A stretch of 64,000 nt of DNA. Source: Centroberyx gerrardi. Its lineage: Eukaryota; Chordata; Actinopteri; Beryciformes; Berycidae. Positions within the stretch are counted from its first letter, which is position 1, and each line of letters opens with the position of its first letter. Shown piece by piece: positions 24,892-38,544 of the stretch. Made by a program: the position numbers and the translations under genes. The notes under the pieces are model-generated. The model ran no database searches and was not told where the DNA came from. It saw only the letters and a list, made by a program, of their open reading frames with translations. The stretch spans positions 30,256,320-30,320,319 of the forward strand of contig NC_136002.1 in NCBI RefSeq assembly GCF_048128805.1, written 5' to 3'.

Positions 24892-25058
24892 GGAGAGAGA
24901 GAGAGAGAGAGAAGGCGTCTCTGAAGGATTCTTATTGGATTGATCATCTATTTTCTCACTTTTCAACAGTGATAAAGCAAAATCATCATCATCTTCTTCT
25001 TGTTCTAGTTCTTGTTGTTCTTCTTCTTCTTCTTCTTCTTCTTCTTCTTCTTCCTTCC
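24838..25058. repeat. GA and CTT microsatellites in the slc35f2-cul5 spacer
   Basis: (GA)n at 24838-24912 and (CTT)n at about 25018-25053, with unique sequence between. Confidence 0.95.
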
Positions 25059-25224
25059 AGCAGAGGGCAGCAATGTGACTGCACAGTAAAGCCAGCCGGA
25101 TGCAGTAAAATATCGCAACCAACTGCAAATTAATTTTGATGTTGGTGGCTTCAGTATTTCCCTCAGGTTTCACACCTTCCAGTTCCTAACACTGTTTGAC
25201 AAAAGAGACAGAGGCTCGAAAGGC

Positions 25225-25227
<3 letters not shown>

Positions 25228-25262
<35 letters not shown>

Positions 25263-25263
25263 T
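25228..25263. repeat. ATC trinucleotide repeat
   Basis: About twelve tandem atc units, followed by a short ctt run. The rest of 25300-25900 shows nothing recognisable. Confidence 0.95.
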
Positions 25264-25947
25264 TCCTTTTCTTCTTCTTCTACATTTTCTTCCCCTAATA
25301 AATAAATAGTAAGGAATATGGGGTGAGATATTAGGGTAAGAAAATGGGGGAAAAGAAAAAGGGAACTTATAGTGTCTCTCCTATGTTATCATTATGATTT
25401 TCCTATAGTGTTCCTATATAGTTTATAGTTTTGCTGTGATATTAGTATAGTATTCTTCTAACATTTGTTATATGATCACTATAGTTACGTTTCGCAAGAG
25501 TCTTTCTTCTATATGGGAAAGTTTCCAGCAGTGCGCAGTGGTATGAATAAGTAAAGACTGCTGGATGTAATACATACAGCAGTATATATTAAGTTAGAAT
25601 TAAGTTAGGGTCTCTGATGGTGTTGCAGGGGGTGAGGAATAGTTACATTTCACTGTTGGTTAAGTTTAGAAAAATGAGAGAATGATATAGGAATGTCTAT
25701 TTTGATATTCACTCTCCCCACTGTAGTCTTCACTACATCAACAGCTGTGCAGTTCTGTACTAAATCACATCCGACAACAGAAGGTGTTCTCAGATGGATT
25801 TCTGTCAGACAAACTCTTATCAAATGGAGTCCGTGGTCTGATGAGTATTTATTAGTTGGGTTTTGACATGGAAAGGTAACTCTGGTGTGAAGGCACTTGG
25901 GCATTACCTAATCCTCTCTGCAGGAGATGAGACAGCTGTAGCACCTA

Positions 25948-25957
25948 TCTCGCGAGA
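25948..25957. promoter_or_regulatory. TCTCGCGAGA promoter element of cul5
   Basis: A perfect palindrome tctcgcgaga lies 29 bases before the cul5 ATG, at the edge of a CpG-richer stretch. This motif is known in housekeeping CpG promoters, where BANP (and earlier ZBTB33/Kaiso) is reported to bind. Its position implies a very short cul5 5' UTR, or a site just inside the first exon. Confidence 0.7.
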
Positions 25958-25985
25958 TTCTGCGAGGTGATAAGTTGGAGGAAAC

Positions 25986-26638
25986 ATGGCGACGTCTAAT
26001 TTGTTAAAGGTAAGAAGCACTTAAATGTATCGCATTTCCCATATTGGTATGCGGATTCAGACACTTTATTGTCACGTATTTGCATGAAACCTGGCAAGTG
26101 GGTGCGTTTGAAATCACACTTGTCACCGTTGTCGTTCGCAGAGGTTCAGCTGCAGCACAAATGCAAAGGTCTCTCTCTTTGCTAATGCAAGCTAACCTGC
26201 TAGCGTCGTATGCTGGCTAGCTAACAGAGCCGGCAAACGGCTCCCCTCTTTCAAAATGAACCCACTAAATAAATCGTCCGTGTTCGCAAGGCCTTGTTGT
26301 GTGTCTTCCTTGTAAACGGCGTATGCGTTAGCGCCTGTGACTCGGCTGTCTATGAAGTTGAGAATGCAGGTTTTTCCAAACAGGTGCTAAAATGATTAGC
26401 TAGCAGAATAATTAGCCAGGTAGCTTGCAGGCTAGCAGTAGAGTTAGCTTTGACAGCCGGCCCGCCCCCCTCTTTGACAGCTCCAACAACTCAGACTGTC
26501 TCTGGCAAATCTGGCTTCACATTCCAGCACAGATAAGATTTATTCCAAAATAGATGAGAGGAATGTGCAACAATATGATTTGATTTCAGGTGAATTACAC
26601 AATATCTCTCTTTGTCACACTGTCTTTGTGTGTCTCGG

Positions 26639-26691
<53 letters not shown>

Positions 26692-27198
26692 CTATGTTAT
26701 GTAACTTACTGTATGAGATAAATGTGTTTATCCCTCTCTACCCCTCCAATCTCTTTGTTGCCTTCCACCTCTCTCTCTCTCTCTCTCTGTACTTTCCTTC
26801 TCTCTCCCCTCTCACCGCCTTCGGTCTCTATATCCCTCTCTCCCTCCATCTCTGTCACCCCCCTTTCTTTCTAACTGTCTCTGTCTATACCCATTTCACT
26901 CTCCCCATCTCTGCCTCTTTTTCTCTCTCCCTATCTCTCGGTATTTGCATCTCTCTTCCCTATCTCTGTCTCTCTGCATTTCTGTCTCTCTCTCCTCTCC
27001 TATCCTCTCCTCCTCTTTCGCTCTGTCTTTCTCTCTCTCTGTCCCTCTCCTCTCCTCCTCTTTCGCTCTGTCTTTCTCTCTCTCTGTCCCTCTCCTCTTT
27101 CGCTCTGTCTTTCTCTCTGTCCCTCTCCTCTCCTCCTCTTTCTCTCTGTCCCTCTCCTCTCCTCTCCTCCTCTTTCTCTCCCCGTCTTTCTCTCTCTC

Positions 27199-27246
<48 letters not shown>

Positions 27247-30200
27247 GAACAAGGGGTCCCTGCAGTTTGAGGACAAGTGGGATCTGATGCGGCCCATCGT
27301 TCTCAAGCTGCTCAGACAGGAGGCCGTCACTAAGCAACAGTGGTTCGACTTGTTCTCGTAAGAGCCGCTCTTCACTTCAACCCTTATTTCCTGCTGCCTC
27401 ACCTCATTTCTTGCCGAGGGCCTTTGCGACCCACCAAGTATTTAAAAAGTACTGTGCTGCCTGATTTGAGAAAGCTTGAGAGTTTTCCCAGAACTAGTAC
27501 TCTTGTTATGTGCATAAAATTCGCACACCCGCGGATGTCAATGCTTGTAAAAGACTTGATTATCTTCATGCCGGTTACGTTTATCCTTACGTTTTACCAG
27601 AACGTCATGCTCAGGAGGACTTAAGATAATTACGTCCAGCCTTTCACGTGACCGTGTTGTTTTGCTGCGAGCATGCGAGAGCAGAGGAAGTTGTGCATCA
27701 GCAAAACATGACCCACGGTAACCAGTTTTTGTAGTATCTGTTCCCTCTTTTTAGATGAGCTGTGAATGGCTATTTGATGGGGAAAACATCTAAAAGAAAT
27801 CTAATTATGATTAAGTATAGTTGAGTATAAACAGCTGTAATGATAATGTTATAATGTGATACTTTAAGACAAATTCATTTTTTCTCTTACTGGAGCTGGT
27901 AGGGGTTTAGTGTCTTCCTCAAAGACACTTCAGCAGGGCGGATGCTTGCTGGGCCCTTTAGTTGAATCAAAATCTTGATACATGGGCATCTACCTGGTAT
28001 CAAAGTCAAAATTTTGGTAGGGCTACAACAGTAACAGCCAGTCAGTACCTCATTCCCCAGTTAAGGCCTGTTTGAGGGCAGGAAGCGAACTTTTTTATCC
28101 ACCGATCACAGTTGCTGGTACATCCCAAAATTCACCAGCCTTTTACTATTTTATCTGCCAACTAGAAGTTTAGAATTGAATAAGGGGAAAAAAAGGAACT
28201 CTAAACTCTCTAATGACTTTAAATGATGACTGGTTACCAGCTGGTAGTGTAGACAGACTCAGTAGACTTACCAGCATTTAGCTGGTGGCTAGGGCGATTG
28301 TATTTGGGATAAGACGTTTATCAGCATCTTCATATCCAGATGGTGAAAGTCAATGAGTGACTTAACAAGGAGAAAGTGTTTTGGATGTCTTGGTTAAGGT
28401 TTTATTTAGGATAAGCTATTTACATTCATCGCTATTTCCCAATCCTGAATATCTCTGTTTATGAATATAAACTGACCTCATGCAGACTGTGAAAACCAAC
28501 AGTAAATGGGTTGAGGTGTATTCATGCCTCAGTATCCCAGGAACCATTGCAGATCCCAGATAGATATCACAGTCAGGTATTTCATAATTGTAAGAAGAGC
28601 TTATCTGGATCTGATATGATGTTTACATGCAAATGGAATACTTGAATATCTTGAATGTGTATGGATATTTAAACACACTGATTCACCGGTTATACTGCAC
28701 ATGCATTTGCATCTAGTGGTTGCCCAGGACAAATCTTATGCTTTAGTAGTGTTTAATCCACTAAACTATAAAAGGCTTATTCCCAGGGCCTGCTGTCCTT
28801 GGCTGACAGTAGCTGTTGAGCTTAGGCAGAGCGGTTCTCACTGACTTCACCTGTCCAGATTTTACCAACTAGTCCAGGGATTTGAATAGGTTACATTGAT
28901 TTGATGAGTATAAAGGAAATCCTCAAGGATATTACAGTAAAGTCAGTGACTTATTTCCATTGTGGTCCTCGTGTTATAAAGATGGCAAAACGGGTTCAAT
29001 CATAAACCCATTCTCTCCATAACCTCCAGGCTGCCACCGCTGTGACAGATTACAGGAAATTGATCTGAATTCTCCTCTATGCAACCGTGTCACACACTCT
29101 CAAATATGGCCTGGCCTTCTCATTACCCAAAAGAAACAGACCTTTTTTTTCTGAATGAGTCTTTTGGGCGTCTGTCTTCTGACATCCATTTCTGAAAAAC
29201 AGTTGTTTCAGTTTTATACTCCTCAGAATATCCACAGAGAGATTTTAGGAGTTGTTTGAGAGGCTTTGGAATGAAAACAACAGCGAACCATTCACTTAGT
29301 TTGGCTTCCCAGCAGCATCAACACTGGTTGTTACTCTCTTTGTGTTTCCATGTGTTATTGATGCATTCTGTTCTGCCTGTGTGAACAGTGTGACTGTGAT
29401 ATATGATTATACACACGGTTTATTGTATCAAGTCTGGTGTTGCAGTGAAAAAAGGAATTTCCCACTGCAGGATCAATACGACTACTACTACCAAAGCTAC
29501 TACTACAGCTGCTTCAGATCCTGCTGTCATTCTAAAAAAAAAAGTTGCATTGCTTTGAACACAGAATGGGAAAACAGTCCACTCACAAACCACAGCATGC
29601 TATTTCAGTGCATTGCAAACACACACTTGGAATAGGCTTAGATGTGACTAACATGTGTTGTTCTTTACATAACCCCCACACAATGTATTAAATATGTAGG
29701 TAAGCCTTTTGCGAGGTGTGTCTGGCTCTTACAGTGGGGTGGAAGCCTATCTTGTTTCCATAGCATAACTGACTCAACATAACAAGACCCTCTCATAATA
29801 GAAGGCTGGTATCCACAACTGATTTTAACATGTAGATGCCTGAGCTTTCTGATGGCTGTCTCTCCCAATTTTGTAGTTGAGGCGTAACATCTGCCATTTG
29901 GTGGACTCTGTTGTCCAAAGTATACACTTTTTATTATTAGTGACCCTAGTGGGAATTGAACCCCTAACTCTGGTAGTGTTAGTGCCTTGCTCCACCCATT
30001 TAGCTACACAGGGAATGGAACCACTAAAGCTGTGATCACATCGGATGCTTTTTTCTCCTGTTCTCCCGCTTTTCTCCTGAGTTCAATGGACGCAAGGAGC
30101 ATTACATCATTCTTGTTGCTATGCAACACAAAGTTTTACAAAAACTTGCAATCGATCTAATTAGTTTTAGCTTGGTAACTTGAAGTAACAAAGGGGATAA

Positions 30201-31250
30201 CGTTGTTGAAAATATAAATGGTCAAGAGAAAGTTAGTGATTGCTCTGCTTGTGGTCAAGAAATGGATGATGAGCCCATTTTGAAATGGAGGATTTAGGAG
30301 AACAGGAGCATGGAGAGTTTTATCATCTCGTCCAAGAGCTCCGCCTAGATAGTACCCATTTCAAGGGCTATTTTTAAATGGATGTAATGCACGGCATGGC
30401 TAAAGCTGAGACATGTTCAACTTGGAGCATGCAGGGGAGCTCCAAAACATGAGGCCCGTAGTTTGGAGGAGGCGATCACCTGCTCTGTCCGAACCATTGA
30501 AAATAACTGGGATAAAAGGTATGGCCACATTCAAAAGAGCATCCGATGTGATCACTGCCCAACCATGGCAGTGTTAGTGCCTTGCTCTACAGACTGAGCT
30601 ACACAGGAAAGGGAACACCTTAACCTGCCGGTGTTTGTGCCATAATCTGAGTGAGCGTGACACTGTGCTGCAGTAGAAACCTCGTCCTGACCTGGATCTT
30701 CCATTTCTTCCTGCCTTTACTGGCACGCTGTCTTCCTCAGTCCTTGATTCTGTAAAAGTTGTGACATTGTGATGTTTTAAACTATTTTAAGCATCCAGAG
30801 ATTCAGCTTTTTCTTCCTATAATTACATTTTGTTGCTAAGAAATATTGCACAAAAGCTTTATATTGGCTGGAATTATATTTGTTGCGTGGCAACATTAGC
30901 TTGTTGAAAATTGAACTCCTGAAGCTCCTTGAAGTTTTCAATGGCAGAACTCTGAATAGATGGCTTCAGCCTCGCCTTACTCAAACTCCAACATTTACCG
31001 TAGTATTCCATTTAAAGGTCACATCACATATACTGTTCTGTATGTAAGCGGAAATATCACATGTTCCCTTTCACATTTAATTATAGCATCACATGTACTT
31101 TTCTAAATTTAATAGTAACGTCCCATTTCCTTATTGTCTGCCTTCCAGAGATGTTCATGCCGTGTGTCTGTGGGACGATAAAGGCCCAGCCAAGATCCAC
31201 CAGGCTCTCAAAGAGGACATCCTAGATTTCATCAAACAAGCGCAGGCTGT

Positions 31251-31298
<48 letters not shown>

Positions 31299-34200
31299 CT
31301 TTTGTGTTGGTTTCATTTTTTTTTTACCCTGCCTTTATGTGCCTGTGTGTGTGAGAGAGCAAGAGCAGACAGTGTTTGCAACATGATTAAGTTACAGAGA
31401 CGATGAAACCAAAACAGATCAATAATAACCTATCACATTGGATGAATTCTCGTGGGTGATGGCTCTTGGATCAGTATTACTGGATCTAATATTTTCAACA
31501 ACCTCAGGCTGCATGTCCACCGGGAGCCTTTCTTTACAACACTGGCTTCTTTTTCTTGGTATTTTCAGTGGAAAGGTTACGCTGTTGGCTTTTCCAGTAG
31601 CACTGAGCGCTTAGCATGTTTTTAAAGTTCACAGGGCCAAGCGCTAGAAGTTCAAAACATTTAAGCTTTTTTGCTAAAGGGTGCTAGGCTTCAAATGGCA
31701 GAAAGCCATGAACAGCGCTTCCTACAGGTTCAGATGTAGTTATAGAAGCCCCACATTTTAGTGCATGTTGCTGCACCTCTGAGGGGAATTGTTTGGAAAA
31801 TTCAAATTCTGTTCACTTTTCATATACCAGAAAGTGCAAAAAATGGTCTGACAAATAGCCTGAAAGATTCGACTTTTATGTTACAATAAGCCGGTTTTAT
31901 TGTATCTACAACCTTTGAGAAAGAGCAGGTGGCAGTAGCTGAAGTACCAGTGGAGGATAGATGCAGGTTGGGGAACTTTCTTGATGGTTACCACTATATC
32001 TGTTTAGCACTGCAAGCTTAAAAATGAGGCAAATGTTGCAAGGAACCAAGCATCAGGGTGTATGACAGGATTTACTCCGTTGACGCATGTGACCTCTGAC
32101 CCGTGCGTCTGTTGCCACGGCAGCGGGTGCTGAGCCACCAGGACGACACGGCGCTGCTGAAGGCCTACATCGTCGAGTGGAGGAAGTTCTTCACCCAGTG
32201 CGACATCCTGCCCAAGCCCTTCTGCCAGCTGGAAATCACACTGATGGGCAAACAAGGCAGCAACAAGAAGACCAACGTGGAGGACAGCATCGTACGCAAG
32301 GTGAGAGAAGAGGAGGAACAGGAGAACAGAGGGAAAAAAACGAGTTAAACCAAAGGGGCCAGGACAAGGACAGAGGAAGCTGAAAAAGAGAGGAGGTCAA
32401 GATGTGAGGAGAAAGCAGGGTAACAAAACCAAAGTGGAAGAAGAGAGAGAGGAGGAATGAGGAGAGGTGAAGAGACTTAAGACTTGAGAGGAGGCATGAT
32501 AGAAGATGAGGAGAAAAGGAGGAGAGATTGAAAGAGATAAGGGAGGTCTGAAGTGTGAGGAGAAAGGAGGGTAACAACAAAAAGACCAAGATGGAGAACA
32601 GCATTGTGCGCAACGTAAGAGAAAGAAACAGACAAAGAAATGGAAATGGGTGAGGTGGAGGAGAGAGGAGGTGAGATGTGAGGAGTTTATCTGTATTTGT
32701 TGTTCTGTAAAACACTTAATAACGAACCTACTTTACATTTTAAGCATATAGATAACGCTCTTATTGATAGACTTATTCTTAGTGCAACAGTAGAATAAGC
32801 TTCAATTCCAAGATCTTGAAAATTACAGGCAACTAATAGTCAAGAATGCATGGGTCAGAGCCATCGTGGCCTAAAAACCCACCAGTGAGAGAAGTGCTCG
32901 AAAAAGTCATTTATGTGATACTTTAGTGATTCTTGTAGGAAAAATATCTTTAAAATATAAGAGCTATTTTTGATTTTTTTGATTGTATTAGATATTTTTG
33001 TTTGAGATGAGAGCAAATTAGAGCGAGGAGAGGGGAGATGATTTAGTAGGGAGAGGGAAGAGGTTTTATTAAAAGCACTTCATGAATAAATTGGACTTGA
33101 CAAGACTATTCCTGGGGATGGAAGGAAATGGAAGGTAACTTTTATTATTTAAGATATTTTATGAAGACTTAAGAGTGCGGTGTCACACACTTGACGCTCC
33201 TCCCTCCCCTCCCCTCCTCTCCCTCCCTTTCTCCAGCTGATGTTGGACACGTGGAACGAGTCGATCTTCTCCAACATAAAGAGCCGTCTGCAGGACAGCG
33301 CCATGAAGCTGGTCCACGCTGAGAGGCTGGGAGAGGCCTTCGACTCCCAGCTGGTCATAGGAGTACGAGAGTCCTACGGTAAGAGAGACAGACACACACA
33401 CACACACACAGAGAGACTGAAGTAAACACAGAAAAGCACACAGAGAAACACGCAAACACACAGGGAAAGTAAACATACACAAGAACATCAACCCTAGATA
33501 CACACAAACATATATCAGGGTTTCTGCAGGTGCTGAAAAAGTCTTAAAAGTCATATAATCTAAATCAAGTCCTTAAAGTGATGTTGAACTTTGGTAGTAC
33601 CTTGTTGTGTAGCTTCCTGGCCGTGATATAACCCCAAAATCTGTGAATCTGTTATCTGTTGCTCTGGTAGATTGGAGAATTGCGTTTTTTTTCTCTCTCC
33701 ATTCACTGCCATTATATGGCGAAACAGATCTGAAAATCACACTTCTAGCACATAAACTAATGCGAGCAAAGCAGATTCTGGTAATATATAAAAAAAACTA
33801 GTCATTTTGCTGAATTTTTTTTTAAGTGAATCACTTTCTTTATGTTATTAAACCTTTCAGTTTCACAAGTGTAACACTGAAATTCTTATGACTGGATTTA
33901 GTTTAATAACATAATGAAAGTAATTCACTCGTTTTTTTTATACATGACCAGGAAGCAAGGTACTACCAAAGTTCAACATCACTTTTAAAGGTCTTGAATA
34001 CAGTTAAAGTAATAATCAGCTTCATTTTCATACTAATAAATGTCTGTGTTGCTATTCTCTGTCACTGATTGATATTACACAATAGTGATTCAACTTATAG
34101 CAAGTTAATGAAAGCTTTTACATTTGCTGTAAGGACGTAACAAAAAAGCAGAAAGACTGAAACACAGTGGCAACCATAGACACACAAAAAACATGCACAC

Positions 34201-34444
34201 ATATACACACACTTTCACACACACTTGTAGCCTTCTATAGTCAAATCTATAGATGAATGAGAGTTAATTTTGTCAACATGGTAGTAAACATCTCTCCATC
34301 CGTCCCTTCCTCCCTCCCTCTCTTTTCCTCTCCCTATCACTATTTCCCTTTTTCTCTCTGTCCCCTCCCCATTCTCTCTTGCCTCCTTCCCTTTTGCTCT
34401 TCCCTCTCCTCTCATTCTCTTTCCTCTTTTGCTCCCTCTTTCTC

Positions 34445-34527
<83 letters not shown>

Positions 34528-37500
34528 TCTCTCTCTGTAGTCAACCTCTGTTCTAACCCAGAGGACAAGCTGCAGATCTACAGGGATAACTTTGAGAAGG
34601 CCTACCTGGACTCCACAGAGAGGTTTTACCGAACCCAGGCACCGTCCTACCTGCAACAGAACGGCGTCCAGAACTACATGAAATATGTACGCAAAAATAA
34701 AATTACTACAACAAATATAAATAATAAAGAACAATTATACCTATATGTTTACATGCACACAATAATGTGACTATTGCCAGTAGTCTTTTAAAACAATACT
34801 GCCATTAAGTCATTTACATGAGTCTATAAAGTGACACCTTCCCTAATAATCCAATTTACAATATATGTGATTTGTGTTTAATACAAGCATTGTTTTTTCG
34901 AGCCAGGCGCCCCTGACAGATCAAACAAGCTACGTTGTGAACTTCACACGTGCAACTTGATCGCACATTAAAGACATGCGATTATGGCCTGTTAGATAGT
35001 TTATGCAAGCTACATATGCAGCAGTGCAAGGGGCATTGCTGCGGTTCTTGCATAGCAAAATGTGTCATTCAAATTTTGTAATGCAACGCTTATGCATGTG
35101 GTAGTGTCTTGCGTTTCAGATAGAGCTGCTAAATTCAAAATACTGCTAAGTGAACAACTACAAGTGTCTTTGTAGTCGTCGTAAATGCAGACCAACACCT
35201 GTCTGTCATAGTAGCTAACTTGTAACTAGCTGCCAGTGTGTGTTGACTGACGCTAAATGCCTCAGTATGACAGCCAGCCACCGGATTGCAGAGATAATCA
35301 GAGGTGATAGTTGTCAAATTTTGACGTTGGTATCTGAAAATATTGGAAATGTCTCTCTTATCTAAATTCTGCATGGGGAAAACAAGAAAATAATATCCCT
35401 ATCTTTCATTGTTGACTGTCTGTGCATGTTTGTGTGCATACATAGATACACACTACACACGTGTGTACATGTGTGCATGCATGTGTGTGTTTGTGTCCCT
35501 CTGTGTTGTGTGGTTTAGTAACTGTACCCTGTTTCCCCTGCAGGCAGATGCCAAGCTGAGAGAAGAGGAGAAGAGAGCACTTAGATATCTAGAGACACGT
35601 CGTGAATGTAACTCTGTTCAAGCAGTAAGTGTCTTGACAGGATCTCAAATACTGTGGATGGTTTTTTTTTTTCCATATTTACATAACATTTCTGTTTCTT
35701 TAGCTAAAAATTCTCCTCATACCCCTCTAGGGATTGATTTTCTTTTCAGTTTTCCAGCATAAATCCTCTGACTTTTCTGGTCTTGTGGTGTCGGCCTCAT
35801 CACATTACCTAAATATCGTTGAATTTCCTGATAAGATGTTGTGTTTTTTCAGTCACTTCTTGTAATTCACACCTAGAAGACGAACAAAGAACAGAATATA
35901 ATCGAGTGAGGGTGTGATCACACCTACAGTTTGTTTCCTTTGGTCTGAACCAGAGTAGAAAAGTTGACTTTGTTGCATTTTTGTATTTGGTTCATTTAGG
36001 TTCACACTGACACAAGTGAACCAGGACTTGTAAGCAAAAGTCACATGGACTCACAAGTCCTACTGAGTACCTACTGGCTATCACATGTCAACATCAGTCT
36101 CCCTATATCCATAATCCCTTGTGTTTTGGGGTCGTTTCCTGTAGTTGGTTGAATTATATTCTCACTCCTAATGAACCGCACTGAGAATCACATTGTCAGG
36201 CATCTTGAGTGCCTTTATTTGATGCCACCAGAATTCAAATGGAATTGTTTTCACCTGGACAAACGAACCATAATAAAGGAGTTCAAAATATACCGCTCCG
36301 CAGACGCTTGATGTGAATACACCCTCAAAATAACTAATTTCTGTGTGTGTGTGTCTTTCCAGCTTATGGAATGTTGTGTGAATGCTCTGGTGACCTCGTT
36401 CAAAGAAACCATCCTAGCCGAATGTCCAGGGATGATCAAACGCAACGAGACAGACAGTGAGTGCCCACTTCTGCATATTATTGTCCTATTCTATTTGAAG
36501 CTTATTATCAAGTAAGCTTTTATGTCTGCATCTCAGAATCCACCGTCCACACTCACCGTTTCATCAGCCGGCTAGACTTTAAGAATAGAATACGACCTCC
36601 TAGTGATGGTTGTGTTACTGCCAGCAAGCCAATAGAGTCGACTAACTTACCAACCACAGTCATAGTTGACCAGCATTTGTCTGGTGGCTGGTGGTACTTT
36701 TCCCATGCCACCTGACCTTAGCCAAGTTGGATATTGGGCCATGAGCTTATAGTGTGTTTTGTAATCTTTTATTTATCCAGGAAATGTTGACTGAGCACAC
36801 AGCCCTGCTTCACATTCACACAGTTCAGAATATTGATACCGCTTCTACTGTTTGCTACTGAGCAGCTCTACTGGAGCAGCCGGAGCGTTTCCTGCTCAAA
36901 TGCACCTCAGCAGCAGTTGTCAAGGGAGGGAAGAGCATTTCTCATTCACTTTCTCCATTCATATTTTCCCAGCCGATCCGGAAATTCAAACCAGTGCCTC
37001 CCTGGTCACCGGTTTGCTGCTTCTGTTTCTGTGATGCAAAGCAAATAAAGTGTAGCTATATACCCACCTGGACATAGCTTGACACAGTAGAACCTCATGT
37101 TTATGAACCTAAGACTGGCATTAAGATTGTAATAGAGTTGATGCTGTTCAGTTTTTTGACAGTTATTTACTGTTGGCCGCTGCCCTGCTTCACACTCTCA
37201 TCTCTCCACACACCATCTTTCACACCTGGGAGCTGCAGCACACCCACAGTCTTCTACTGTTGGCCACTAGACAGTTTTAGTGGAGCAGTTGGGAGTTAAG
37301 TGCCTTGCTCAAGGGCATCTTAACAGTAGTTTCTGAGGGAGGTGAGAGCGTTACCGGTTTACTTTCCCTCCGAAAGGTTTTTCAAATCCGTCTCTGTGGA
37401 TCCAAACCGACAGCCTTCTGGTCACAAGCTCTTCTCACTGCAGCAGCCCTCGCATGTTAATAGCGTACAGTTGTTTGAAGTTCTTTGTTGAAGTGCAGCT

Positions 37501-37710
37501 CAAAGCACTTCACTTCCTCTGTGCACCGTTCTTGTCCTGTGTGTAACGCTGATTTCTTTCCCCCCCGGTGCAGAGCTGCACCTGATGTTTTCTCTGATGG
37601 ACAAGGTTCCCAGTGGGATCGAGCCCATGCTGAAAGACCTGGAAGACCACATCATCAACGCTGGACTGGCAGACATGGTGGCTGCCGCCGAGACTATCAC
37701 TACTGTACGT

Positions 37711-37772
<62 letters not shown>

Positions 37773-38509
37773 AGTCAGCACTTTCACTCTCAAAATCTCA
37801 GTCAGCATTTTCTTCAATCTCAAATGCGTACAATTTACAACTGTAGTGGGACTCAAACCCACAACTTTTCATGAATTCACCCTGCAAGCCTAGATGTACA
37901 AGGCACCATCCATGGTGTTACAGAGATGTTTTTGTAAATTTAAAGGGGTGTTTCGGTTTGGAATAATATTTTCCATAGGCTTAGTGTGCATGCATTGGCT
38001 GTGATTCTTGGATATTACCTGCCTCCTGGACTTTGTTTTCACCAGCAGCACTCAGGCTTTTTCCTGAATTACTTTTATCAGTCATTATTAATTCCGGCTG
38101 CACAATGTTTTCACAAATAATGATAGTATGTTGGCATATCAGCAAAACTAAAACTTTTCATTTCATTTAGAATCCCTGTTGCATTTGAAAATAGTCAAGA
38201 TGCCAGAAGTAGAGCACAATAATTTTGTTCCTCAAATCATCAATCAGCATCACTAATAATTGTGATTAATAATCTTGATCGCAGTAGCTTGCATAATGAT
38301 CAGATTATCATTGTAGCCATAATTGTGCAGGCCTTTTATAAATAAGCAAAATTGCTTCTTGAAAAAGTGATCCCAGAACTCAGTCAGTACATGTGTTCGA
38401 TGAATTTCAGACTCCGAGAGGGAAAACAAGTTAATGATTGACATCAGTATTGATTATCGGTGCAGGTTGACTGGTAGACCAAGCTAGCTTTTTACAGCTT
38501 TTGTTAGTA

Positions 38510-38544
<35 letters not shown>

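Noticed and set aside
26565-27402. 240-codon and 168-codon frames
   Set aside because: CT minisatellite plus AC repeat; only 27248-27357 is a real exon (cul5 exon 2).
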